Source: an uncultured Phycisphaerae bacterium
Lineage (GTDB): Bacteria > Planctomycetota > Phycisphaerae > Sedimentisphaerales > Anaerohalosphaeraceae
NCBI GenBank assembly: GCA_937920485.1
Contig: CALETL010000247.1
Coordinates: forward strand, 1-8,258
Length of the DNA: 8,258 nucleotides
Direction of reading: 5' to 3'
Positions 1 through 7,041 of the stretch are shown piece by piece (the first letter of the stretch is position 1; each line of letters starts with the position of its first letter). The notes below the pieces were generated by a model. The model was not told where the DNA came from and searched no databases. It saw only the letters and a list, made by a program, of their open reading frames with translations. Made by a program: the position numbers and the translations under genes.

Positions 1-1
1 C

Positions 2-1081
2 TTTTCAGCGGAAATGGGAATTGTCACCCCTGTGCTTTATAAGAACTATATCTTCGTTTCCAGCTTCTTTGATGGTTCATTACTGCTGAAACTTAAAGAT
101 CAGGAAATGGGCGTTGATGTTGTCTGGCAGCGAAAAGGCGAGAATGAAAAAAACACGGACAGCCTGCATTGCTGCATCTCGACTCCGGTCGTTCTTGATG
201 ATTACATCTATGGCGTTGACAGTTACGGTGAGTTTCGGTGTCTTGAGCTGCTAACCGGAAACCGAGTCTGGGAGAACCATGAAGCCGTTAAACACAATCG
301 GTGGGCAAATATTTACATGGTCCAGCATAATGATAAAACATGGATGTTCAATGAAGCAGGGGAACTGATTATCAGCAAACTGCTCTCGGATGGATACCAT
401 GAGATCAGCCGTACTAAGATTATTAATCCGACCGGTGATGAACTTGCCCAGCGAGGCGGTGTGTGCTGGTCTCATCCTGCGTTTGCATATAAGAACGTTT
501 ACGTACGAAATGATGAGGAACTCGTATGTCTTAGTCTTGCAGACAACGGCCGTTTCAAACCTAAGTCAAAACAAACACTGCTGATTGATGATTTCACCAA
601 AGACAACGGCCTTTCCGCCCTTAGTACAACTTGGCGGGGATTTACTGACCAGGTTATGGGTGGTATCTCCACCGGAAGTCACAATTTTGAAGTTTTGCAC
701 GAAAAACGCTGCATCCGCCTGAAAGGCCGGGTCTCCCTTGAAAACAATGGCGGTTTTGTTATGATCTCGCTGGGAACCAGCAATGGGCAGCAACCCTTAA
801 ATGCCAGCGCGTATAAGGGCCTTAGGATGGTAGTGCGAGGAAATGGTGAAGACTATTATGTCCACCTCAAAACAAATCAGACACCGGGTCACGCTCAATA
901 CTATGAGACTTCCTTTAGAGCTCCAGATAAGTGGCAACTCATTGAGATCCCATTCGACAGTTTCAGGGGCAAAAATGTAGATGAAACCATCAACATCTCC
1001 CAGATATGGCGAATAGGAATCGTCGGTGCCTGGCGTGAATTTGAGGCCGATGTCGCCGTTTCAAGAATTGAGTTGTACTAA
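2..1081 (+). CDS. PQQ-like beta-propeller protein with C-terminal CIA30 domain (5' partial)
   Basis: The reading frame is open from the window edge through the first ATG at 14, so the gene very likely begins upstream and the N-terminal half of the propeller is missing. Numbering from that ATG, residues 1-180 resemble the last blades of a PQQ-like (BamB-type) propeller: recurring strand patterns such as TPVLYKNYIFVSSF, STPVVLDDYIYGVDSYGEF and LLTGNRVWE, ending in WSHPAFAYKNVYVRNDEELV, which matches the usual C-terminal end of planctomycete PQQ-like proteins. After a short basic linker (about 180-188), residues 189-355 look like a CIA30 domain (complex I intermediate-associated protein 30, a jelly-roll fold related to carbohydrate-binding modules), with WRGFTDQVMGGIS near 207-219 and the ending VSRIELY. 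The propeller family is normally exported and some members bind PQQ or act as scaffolds; no catalytic residues can be assigned here. It converges on the minus-strand operon, so it is transcribed separately. Family assignment is fairly firm; function is unknown. Confidence 0.8.
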   Translation, partial: FSAEMGIVTPVLYKNYIFVSSFFDGSLLLKLKDQEMGVDVVWQRKGENEKNTDSLHCCISTPVVLDDYIYGVDSYGEFRCLELLTGNRVWENHEAVKHNRWANIYMVQHNDKTWMFNEAGELIISKLLSDGYHEISRTKIINPTGDELAQRGGVCWSHPAFAYKNVYVRNDEELVCLSLADNGRFKPKSKQTLLIDDFTKDNGLSALSTTWRGFTDQVMGGISTGSHNFEVLHEKRCIRLKGRVSLENNGGFVMISLGTSNGQQPLNASAYKGLRMVVRGNGEDYYVHLKTNQTPGHAQYYETSFRAPDKWQLIEIPFDSFRGKNVDETINISQIWRIGIVGAWREFEADVAVSRIELY

Positions 1082-1111
1082 ACCATGCTATCCAAAAATA
1101 TTGAATTACTT

Positions 1112-1138
1112 GAGCAACGGATAGTGTATCCGTTGCTC
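1112..1138. terminator. Perfect 12-bp hairpin between convergent genes, candidate bidirectional terminator
   Basis: GAGCAACGGATA, a GTG loop, then TATCCGTTGCTC form a perfect 12-bp stem. It starts 30 nt after the stop of the propeller gene and lies 112 nt beyond the stop of the PPC gene on the other strand. On the plus strand the stem is followed by a pyrimidine-rich but not uninterrupted T tract (TCCTTCTCGTT). On the minus strand a T5 run follows only about 12 nt later. The position between converging genes fits termination for either or both, although the T tract is weaker than in a textbook intrinsic terminator. Confidence 0.6.
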
Positions 1139-1250
1139 TCCTTCTCGTTATATAAAAAATGCTTGTGTCGGCGGTTCAGGGCTTAATTCAAATTCAACGG
1201 TTACTGTTTTGTTTGAACCCGTCGCGGTCGCTTGACAACTACTGGTGTTC

Positions 1251-3719
1251 TTATTTTGTGTCCTGTTGCAGTTTGTGAATAATTTGAATCGGAATCGCAG
1301 GGATAATACCCATTGAATCACGCCGCTTTTTGGGTGCGGGTTTTCCCTCCTTTGGCTTTGGTGTATATTCTCTGAATATCTGAATGATCAGGTTATCCGA
1401 AATGTTACTTTGGGCTATATCCTTATCTGCTTTCAATACGAACGACAAACCCTCCGGCACAACGGTCACATCCTGGAGAATAATTCCGGCAGGTGGTTTA
1501 TAGGGTACCAGGTCAATCTCTTTCAGGAACGGACGGGGTTTCGTCTTAAGGCGTACTTGAACTGACCCGCCGGCGGGGATTTTAACAGGACTGTTGCCAA
1601 CCAATTCAACGGGGGGCATACGCCATCGAGATTTTTGGACGAAGGCAGATAATTTCTGTGCCGGAACCAGATGGCGAAAGAGAAAGGCCTGCATTGTATC
1701 ATCAGCGGGAACGGCTGGCCGTTTCACCAGTTTGTCTCCAATTTTGGCGTGACCTTCCAGTTTCAAATCAACCCGTCCGGGCTTTATTTTATTCGGTGCA
1801 CTGAGCGTCATGAGAATCTTTCCGTGTCCGGCGGGAATGGTACCGCCGCTGATACGAAATCCCTTATCAGGTTTTTTTAAGACCACTTCAATCGGGCCTT
1901 CATAGCCATCTTTTCGCAGCGCGAAAACCTCAACCGGAATAATCCCTCCGGCCGGAATCGTCAGGCCGGACGGTGTAACACGGAGTGAAAAATCGCCATC
2001 GGACCGGGCCAGACGAAGGCGGTAACTATGCGCTTGGCTGCCATGATGCTGCGAATCGGCCAGATGTACATAATAGGTTCCGTCCTTTGGCAGTTCGGCG
2101 ATCAGATATGCATCCGCGTGATGGGTCTGCAATCCAAGAATATCCTTGTGCAGATGCTTATCCTTTTCGATGTGGTCATCGTTCCATTGCAGCACAGTGC
2201 CCGATGCATCGGTCAATCGCAGCAATGAGTCCAGCGGAGAATTTAAGCGTCGTGCATAGACTTCGGCGGCGATTTTATCACCAGCTTTCCCGGAAATCCG
2301 AAATACATCGATGTCGCCGGGCTTTTGAATTTGACCGTTGATGATGTTTGGCAGGTCGATCTTCTGGGCGTTTTTAATGGTATCATTGGACTCTGCCTCA
2401 TTGGATTCAGGCAGTGTATTGACGGCGTATGGAACAAAATTTGAAACCTTCTTCTTGTCATAATATGAGGTTCGACGAATCGTATCCGATCCCGGCTGAG
2501 TGTCCAGCTGCAATTGTTTTCCCGGGAGGTTCCAGCCGTCGATCTTAGCGGTTGTCTTGATGCCTTGTTTGCCCCCCAGAGGATGCATCTGTGTGATAAA
2601 AGGGTGCTCACCAACAGCGATCCGATAGACAAAATCCTCCCGCCCTCGGTAGATGGAATCCCGGATCTCTAAATCGTACAGGCCGTCCCTGGGGATTTTA
2701 TAAAAAAGAACCGGATCCGGGTTAAACCGATAATCATCCGCGAAAGCGATTTCCTTCCCGGCGGCACTATAGAGAGTTACGGTTGCCTGAAACCATCCCG
2801 GTACAGCATCGGCGAGATAAGGGATCAAGCTTCGAGCATGCGTTTCAATAACGAGCTGTTGTCCTGTCTTGGCACGAAAACGAAAACGGTCAACATCGCC
2901 GGGCATGATCTGGCCGTTCAGGATGACGGGTAATTCGAGCGGTTCGGGTCTGATGAATTCTTTTGCCTTGGCGACATTCAGTGATTTGAAAAAATTGTTC
3001 GCAAAAAACGCGGCGCTTTCATCATTGGGCTCGGCTTCATAGGATTCAGGCGACAGACCCACCTGGAAGACGACCGGATTCGTGAGGCCGTTGCGGGCCA
3101 GTAGTCGCAGTTCGCGAAATCCCGGTTTGGCGTCAGGGGCAATCGTAATTTCGATCATGACTGCCTCTCTAAGCTGCCGGTTAATTTGCAGTTTGTTCCG
3201 AGGGAATAACAGTTCATATGCAATCTGCATGAGTTCGGGAAGACTTTTGTCCTCCAGATTATTCAGCATCGGATGATCTGGAAGTTTGGCTTGCTGATTT
3301 TCTTTCTTGTCTTCGGGTTTTGCTTCGTCGGTTTTTTTGTCCGGGACCTTATCCTTTTTTTTCGGAAGTTTTCCATTGGGATAAAGGGAGGCACGTTCTT
3401 TTGGGGTCAGTTCTGCAAGCCGCTGATCCCGTGCTTCTCTGAGTTTTTTTTGAAGTTCGCGTCGCTGGTCGTTGTTGAGATTCCGTACTAGTCGAAAATT
3501 CTTAATCACTTTAGCAGTGACACCCTTGCCGGAAATGGAAATTTTGTTGGCTCCTCTTAGAAACTGTCCTCCCACCCTAACCTGAATGGTGGTGCCCTGT
3601 TGGCCACCCGCCGGGTACAGGTAGCCGACATTGGGCTTATTGGAATCCAATGCTCCCGTCGCTCCGGCGGCACAGAGACAAATCGTACTGATTAGTATAA
3701 GTTTGCGAACATACAGCAT
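1251..3719 (-). CDS. Secreted protein with two PPC (bacterial pre-peptidase C-terminal) domains
   Basis: This 822-residue protein is the last gene of the operon, 16 nt after the DUF1501 gene. The ATG at 3719 is preferred over an in-frame TTG at 3722 because a GAGGAG ribosome site lies 7 nt before it. The N-terminus (MLYVRKLILISTICLCAAGATGA) is a Sec-type signal peptide without a clear lipobox. Residues about 30-75 (LYPAGGQQGTTIQVRVGGQF) look like an IPT/TIG-type beta-sandwich. Residues about 83-150 form a highly charged Lys/Glu-rich helical stretch. The first PPC domain spans about 228-372 (EAEPNDE, then NGQIMPGDVDRFRF and GLYDLEIRDS). A second IPT-like stretch begins near 375 (MHPLGGKQGIKTTAKIDGWN). 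The second PPC domain spans about 441-573 (EAESNDT, NGQIQKPGDIDVFRI, DGTYYVHLADSQHHG). The remaining C-terminal part looks beta-rich, ending PAIPIQII. PPC domains are generally non-catalytic beta-sandwiches in secreted proteins; no protease domain is present. A binding or structural role in the envelope is an inference. Confidence 0.85.
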   Translation of the reverse strand: MLYVRKLILISTICLCAAGATGALDSNKPNVGYLYPAGGQQGTTIQVRVGGQFLRGANKISISGKGVTAKVIKNFRLVRNLNNDQRRELQKKLREARDQRLAELTPKERASLYPNGKLPKKKDKVPDKKTDEAKPEDKKENQQAKLPDHPMLNNLEDKSLPELMQIAYELLFPRNKLQINRQLREAVMIEITIAPDAKPGFRELRLLARNGLTNPVVFQVGLSPESYEAEPNDESAAFFANNFFKSLNVAKAKEFIRPEPLELPVILNGQIMPGDVDRFRFRAKTGQQLVIETHARSLIPYLADAVPGWFQATVTLYSAAGKEIAFADDYRFNPDPVLFYKIPRDGLYDLEIRDSIYRGREDFVYRIAVGEHPFITQMHPLGGKQGIKTTAKIDGWNLPGKQLQLDTQPGSDTIRRTSYYDKKKVSNFVPYAVNTLPESNEAESNDTIKNAQKIDLPNIINGQIQKPGDIDVFRISGKAGDKIAAEVYARRLNSPLDSLLRLTDASGTVLQWNDDHIEKDKHLHKDILGLQTHHADAYLIAELPKDGTYYVHLADSQHHGSQAHSYRLRLARSDGDFSLRVTPSGLTIPAGGIIPVEVFALRKDGYEGPIEVVLKKPDKGFRISGGTIPAGHGKILMTLSAPNKIKPGRVDLKLEGHAKIGDKLVKRPAVPADDTMQAFLFRHLVPAQKLSAFVQKSRWRMPPVELVGNSPVKIPAGGSVQVRLKTKPRPFLKEIDLVPYKPPAGIILQDVTVVPEGLSFVLKADKDIAQSNISDNLIIQIFREYTPKPKEGKPAPKKRRDSMGIIPAIPIQIIHKLQQDTK

Positions 3720-3726
3720 CAATCAA

Positions 3727-3732
3727 CTCCTC
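3727..3732 (-). promoter_or_regulatory. Ribosome binding site that decides the PPC gene start
   Basis: The minus strand reads GAGGAG, then TTGATTG, then ATG. Spacing is 7 nt to the ATG at 3719 but only 4 nt to the TTG at 3722, which supports the ATG. The site lies wholly in the 16-nt gap after the DUF1501 stop codon, consistent with translation from a shared mRNA. Confidence 0.7.
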
Positions 3733-3735
3733 GGA

Positions 3736-5055
3736 TTACATTATTTCCGTCAGACGCCCCGCACCACCCTCTGAGGGCATTACCCTGAGGTCCAGATTTT
3801 TCGGATTGGGCAACGGGCCATCCGGGTTGATCCCCAGTAAGGTATACATGCTGGCGATCAAATCCTGTGGATAGACCGGACGGTCTTTTACCTCGGTTCC
3901 ATTATTGTTCGAAGAGCCAACGACCTGTCCGCCCTTAAACCCACCGCCAGCAACAACGCTGTTAAAGCATTTTCCATAATGCGACCGGCCGCCGTTCCAG
4001 GGTGAATCCCATTGAACTTTGGGACCTCGGCCAAATTCGCCGCCCCACCAGATAATCGTACTGTCAAGCAGGCCGCGATCAGACAAATCCTGCAACAGCG
4101 TTGCCATGCCCCGATCCATTTCGGGCAGTTTACGGTTCATGATCTCAAAGTGCTGCTTGTGGGTGTCCCACCCCTTGTAATTGATGGTGGTATAGGGCAC
4201 GCCGTGTTCAACCAATCGCCGTGCCATCAGGCAGGATTGTCCAAACGTATTCCGGCCGTATCGCTGGCGCATCGCGTCTTTCTCAGTTGAAAGATCGAAT
4301 AGTTTTTTGGCATCGCCCAGCATCATTTTATATGCATCGTCCTGGCATGTATCGAATTGCTTAAAATGGGTATTCCCAGCCATCGACTTGCCCAGTGTAT
4401 CCAGTGCACCCAACAACTCGCGCCGGCTCTGCTGCCGTTTATCTGAAATGCCTTTTGCAACGATACCCTCGACGGCAAAAGGATCGCGGTTGGGGTCGCC
4501 GCCGGTCGAGAACGGCTTATAAAGCGGCCCCAGAAAACCGGCCTCGGAAAATCGGCCCTGCGGTTTGGTCATCACAATATACGGCGGGACAATGCCTTTA
4601 TAGCCCTGCTTGTATCCTTTGAAAAGCGACACAACCGCGCCGACGCTTGGATAGACCAATCGCCCCGGTTCGTGACCGGTCTGCACACGGTAAGAAGCGG
4701 TTTCGTGGCTGTTGACGCCATGGGTCATGCTGCGAATGATCGAATATTTATCCGCCTGCTTTGCCAGATTCGGAAGCAACTGGCAAATGCGAACGCCGTC
4801 GACATTGGTCGCAATCGGCTTGTCGAGAGGGCCGCAATAATCTTTTCCCGCTTCCGGCTTCGGGTCAAACGTGTCTAAATGAGATGGGCCGCCCCACATC
4901 CAGATCTGAATGACCGATTTGGCCCGCGCGACAGGCGGCTTTGGTTTGGCATAAAGCTTGATTGGATCCAGCACACTGATACCCGCCGCTCCGGCCAAAC
5001 CCAGCTTTAATGCATCCCGCCGTGTTATGATATTTGTTTTATTGTTCTTTTTCAT
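3736..5055 (-). CDS. DUF1501 family protein, Tat-exported
   Basis: This 439-residue protein is full length for the DUF1501 family, which has a sulfatase/alkaline-phosphatase-like fold and no settled activity. The N-terminus has a twin-arginine signal: TRRDALKLGLAGAAGIS at about 11-27, followed by a hydrophobic stretch, so it is probably exported folded. Family hallmarks are visible in order: QIWMWGGPSHLDTFDPKP (about 50-67), SMTHGVNSHETASYRVQTG (109-127), a central helical part (about 200-285), NYKGWDTHKQ (292-301), IIWWGGEFGRGP (334-345), and GGRSHYGKCFNSVVAGGGF (355-373) leading to GGQVVG. Conserved Asp and His residues in GGPSHLD, WDTH and GRSHYG are candidate metal or active-site positions by analogy with the fold. 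The ATG at 5055 is preceded by GGGGAAGG about 7 nt away. It is the middle gene of the operon, 43 nt after the DUF1549/DUF1553 gene and 16 nt before the PPC gene; DUF1501 and DUF1549/1553 genes are commonly neighbours in Planctomycetes, suggesting joint action on a shared substrate. The substrate is unknown. Confidence 0.92.
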   Translation of the reverse strand: MKKNNKTNIITRRDALKLGLAGAAGISVLDPIKLYAKPKPPVARAKSVIQIWMWGGPSHLDTFDPKPEAGKDYCGPLDKPIATNVDGVRICQLLPNLAKQADKYSIIRSMTHGVNSHETASYRVQTGHEPGRLVYPSVGAVVSLFKGYKQGYKGIVPPYIVMTKPQGRFSEAGFLGPLYKPFSTGGDPNRDPFAVEGIVAKGISDKRQQSRRELLGALDTLGKSMAGNTHFKQFDTCQDDAYKMMLGDAKKLFDLSTEKDAMRQRYGRNTFGQSCLMARRLVEHGVPYTTINYKGWDTHKQHFEIMNRKLPEMDRGMATLLQDLSDRGLLDSTIIWWGGEFGRGPKVQWDSPWNGGRSHYGKCFNSVVAGGGFKGGQVVGSSNNNGTEVKDRPVYPQDLIASMYTLLGINPDGPLPNPKNLDLRVMPSEGGAGRLTEIM

Positions 5056-5098
5056 AGGGCTGCCTTCCCCTTTTTTGCCGGAAAATATCTCCAGCCGA

Positions 5099-6697
5099 TT
5101 AATGCCTGTACAGAAATTCCTTTGAGTTGATCAGCGCCCAAGCCAGATCGATCGAGGCCTGGTTGGCTTTAATGCCTTTAGTCTTAAAATAATCTTCGAT
5201 TGCCTGTCGCTCAGATTCCGTCGGATAGCGGGACAGAATCGTCAGATAGAGCGAATCGGCCAACTTCTTGCGGTTCCCTTTGGTTCTTCGGGTAAGATTT
5301 CTTAATCGCCAACCGCGCTCGATCTTGTTTTGAATATGCGTCGAGTTCAACATGTGCCGCCGCTGGGTTTCTGTCGGCTGGACGTTTCGCTCCGATTCAA
5401 GCCCCGTGTCACGTGAAGGACGCCCAAACATTTCAAGAAACTGACTGGTGATGCTGCCGTCGGCCAGACTGATCGTCCGGTGCTCGGGCGGAATAAACGT
5501 AAACGGTTCAGGGATCGGACTGGAATAAGTTTCCCTCGTTCCGGAAATCTGACATAAGGCATCAATTAAAACTTCCGCTTCAAGCTGACGCACCGGGTAA
5601 CAAGCGAACAGCTTTTCCGCATCGGCGGTACCGGGGTGCGGAATCGAAGACTGCTGGTAGGTTCGGGAGTTCAGGATGAGGCGATAAATATGCAGGAGGT
5701 CGTATTCAGATTTAATCAGTTCCTTTTCCAGATAGGCCAACAGCTCCGGATAGACCACCGGGTTGTCCGGCCGGATGTCGTCGGGTTCGTGGATAATGCC
5801 CCGTCCCAACAGCCAGGACCAAATACGATTGACGATATTACGGGCAAACCACGGATTCTCAGGGGCCGTCAGCCACTCGGCGAAGACCTCGCGCGGATCC
5901 TGTCCCGATTTAATCTTTGCGGCGGTCCCGTCGGGGAAAACAGCTTTCAATGAATCCACCGGAACGGGGTTAAGATAAACGATCTCCTCTTTCCACTCAG
6001 CGGTGCCCTTATAGGCAACTTGAGAGAAAAACGCTGCCATTCCGTCCTGTTTGGTTTTAGGCCAGTTTTCAAAACGAGTGCCCATGAATGTCAACGCCGC
6101 GGCACTTGCAACTGAGGTTGGTTCCTGGCCCTGGATCGCCCGGTAGAAATTGACCTGCGGCACGCGGAAATTGCTGCCGCTGGAAGTGAGCAACTCGCAA
6201 GCAAACTGATCGTACGGCATATTGTACGCAATCGCATCCTGAATCCATCGGTGATAGGCCTGCACGGCATTGGGCCACAGGTTAATCGGAAACTCCGCCT
6301 TAACCCGCAGCAGGTCGCACCATTTCAGCGACCAATACTCGGAAAATTCTTTCTGTTTCAAGAGTGTATTGATCAGCGTGGTACGCTTATCCGAACGCGG
6401 ATTCTCGATAAACTTCCTGACATCCTCAACTTGCGGCAGCGTTCCGGTCACATCCAGATACACCCGTCGAATAAAAACCGCGTCAGAACATAAATTCGCC
6501 GGCTCGGCCTTCTTTTTCTGAAATGCGCCCATGATAATCGTGTCGATTTTATTGTGTGGCAGGTATCTGTCGGCCTTTTCGTAAGGATGAATGATCCTTG
6601 AACCGGCCCCCAATGCATTGGCAGCCGACAGACAAATGGCCCCGGTGACCAGAATCTTCATTGCAAAATTAATCGACCGGCAATCATTACGGAACAT
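5099..6697 (-). CDS. DUF1549/DUF1553 (PSCyt2/PSD1) domain protein lacking a CXXCH motif
   Basis: This is the first gene of the operon. The frame is open up to a TTG at 6718 (539 residues); I chose the ATG at 6697 (532 residues). An ATG at 6661 is also possible because MKILVTGAICLSAANALGA begins there and looks like a Sec signal peptide; none of the three has a strong ribosome site, so the start is uncertain. Numbering from the TTG, residues about 55-250 match DUF1549 (RRVYLDVTGTLP at 84-95, EFSEYWSLKWCDLLR at 124-138, WIQDAIAYNMPYDQF at 158-172, MAAFFSQVAYKGTAEWKEE at 227-245). Residues about 273-539 match DUF1553 (DPREVFAEWLTAPENPWFA, NRIWSWLLGRGI, YRLILNSRTYQQSS, YPVRQLEAEVLIDALCQISG, ending NSKEFLYRH). 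There is no N-terminal cytochrome-type PSCyt1 domain. The cysteine/histidine motif often found in DUF1549 (CAQCH-like) is replaced by a stretch around FMGTRFENWP, so heme binding is not supported. The biochemical function of these domains is unknown. Confidence 0.88.
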   Translation of the reverse strand: MFRNDCRSINFAMKILVTGAICLSAANALGAGSRIIHPYEKADRYLPHNKIDTIIMGAFQKKKAEPANLCSDAVFIRRVYLDVTGTLPQVEDVRKFIENPRSDKRTTLINTLLKQKEFSEYWSLKWCDLLRVKAEFPINLWPNAVQAYHRWIQDAIAYNMPYDQFACELLTSSGSNFRVPQVNFYRAIQGQEPTSVASAAALTFMGTRFENWPKTKQDGMAAFFSQVAYKGTAEWKEEIVYLNPVPVDSLKAVFPDGTAAKIKSGQDPREVFAEWLTAPENPWFARNIVNRIWSWLLGRGIIHEPDDIRPDNPVVYPELLAYLEKELIKSEYDLLHIYRLILNSRTYQQSSIPHPGTADAEKLFACYPVRQLEAEVLIDALCQISGTRETYSSPIPEPFTFIPPEHRTISLADGSITSQFLEMFGRPSRDTGLESERNVQPTETQRRHMLNSTHIQNKIERGWRLRNLTRRTKGNRKKLADSLYLTILSRYPTESERQAIEDYFKTKGIKANQASIDLAWALINSKEFLYRH

Positions 6698-6718
6698 CAC
6701 TGTTATCACTTTCAACAA

Positions 6719-7011
6719 TAAGTTTCTCAGGTAGCAAATGCTGTGTTCAGACGATTTATTGCCAAAATCGGCTGAATTCGCTCTATCATTAAGCCGCCAG
6801 TCACAGTATTGTACTTGCCCTACTCTATATTCGTAGTTATTTAATTCCTAAGACTTATATAAACGTCATTGATTGCGATTGAGAACTGATTTTACAGGAA
6901 TATTTGGGCTAATTCAATCTTGAAAATATTAAGAGTCTCATAGTTTATCGGAAAGTTTTTGGCCAATATATCACTATTACACCCAGTCGTAGCCTACAAC
7001 TAAACTACAAC
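6719..7011. other. AT-rich non-coding region between the IS element and the operon
   Basis: No convincing gene is seen on either strand: stops are frequent in all frames and I recognise no RNA gene. This stretch should carry the promoter of the minus-strand operon. Possible -10-like hexamers on the minus strand are TATATA in the TTTATATAAG segment (around 6855-6864), with a poor TTCTCA about 18 nt upstream, and TACAAT near 6811, with no recognisable -35. Neither is good enough to call. Direct repeats and a palindrome cluster at its right border next to the IS end and are listed separately. Confidence 0.5.
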
Positions 7012-7012
7012 T
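6994..7012. repeat. Direct repeat CTACAACT x2 abutting the IS end
   Basis: CTACAACT occurs at 6994-7001 and again at 7005-7012, separated by AAA. The second copy overlaps the proposed first base of the IS element. Just before the first copy, GTCGTAG and CTACAAC also form a near-palindrome with one mismatch. The repeat may be chance or a feature of the target site. Confidence 0.6.
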
Positions 7013-7041
7013 GGTCTGCCCCTGTTTTATGTACCAGTTGT
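7007..7041 (-). repeat. 9-bp inverted repeat spanning the IS terminus, downstream of orfB
   Basis: ACAACTGGT (7007-7015) and ACCAGTTGT (7033-7041) are perfect inverted repeats separated by 17 nt. In the orfB transcript this hairpin begins inside the stop codon and could reduce read-through into the operon, but no T run follows it on the minus strand, so I do not call it an intrinsic terminator. It overlaps the likely IS end (TGGTCTGCCCC at 7012), so half of the left arm would be host DNA. Confidence 0.5.

Noticed and set aside
1146..1251. A 36-codon open stretch on the minus strand just after the PPC gene, ending SPEPPTQAFFI-stop, in a different frame from that gene.
   Set aside because: The PPC protein already has a natural-looking C-terminus (PAIPIQII then a short tail), the stretch has no start or ribosome site, and it is short enough to be chance. 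A frameshifted C-terminal extension is possible but unsupported.
1985..2341. 118-residue plus-strand reading frame inside the PPC gene.
   Set aside because: Low-complexity shadow of the opposite strand with no recognisable domain; the PPC gene on the minus strand accounts for this DNA.
2243..2632. 129-residue minus-strand reading frame overlapping the PPC gene in another frame.
   Set aside because: The sequence has no family features and lies entirely within the second PPC domain region, whose conserved motifs are in the main frame.
5056..5098. Possible hairpin in the 43-nt gap between the DUF1549 and DUF1501 genes.
   Set aside because: GCTGGA and TCCGGC can pair with one G-T pair, but the following minus-strand sequence is A/G-rich, not a T run, so it is not a terminator and the genes still look co-transcribed.
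5636..5953. 105-residue plus-strand reading frame opposite the DUF1553 region.
   Set aside because: Antisense shadow of a clearly conserved domain; no ribosome site or domain signature.
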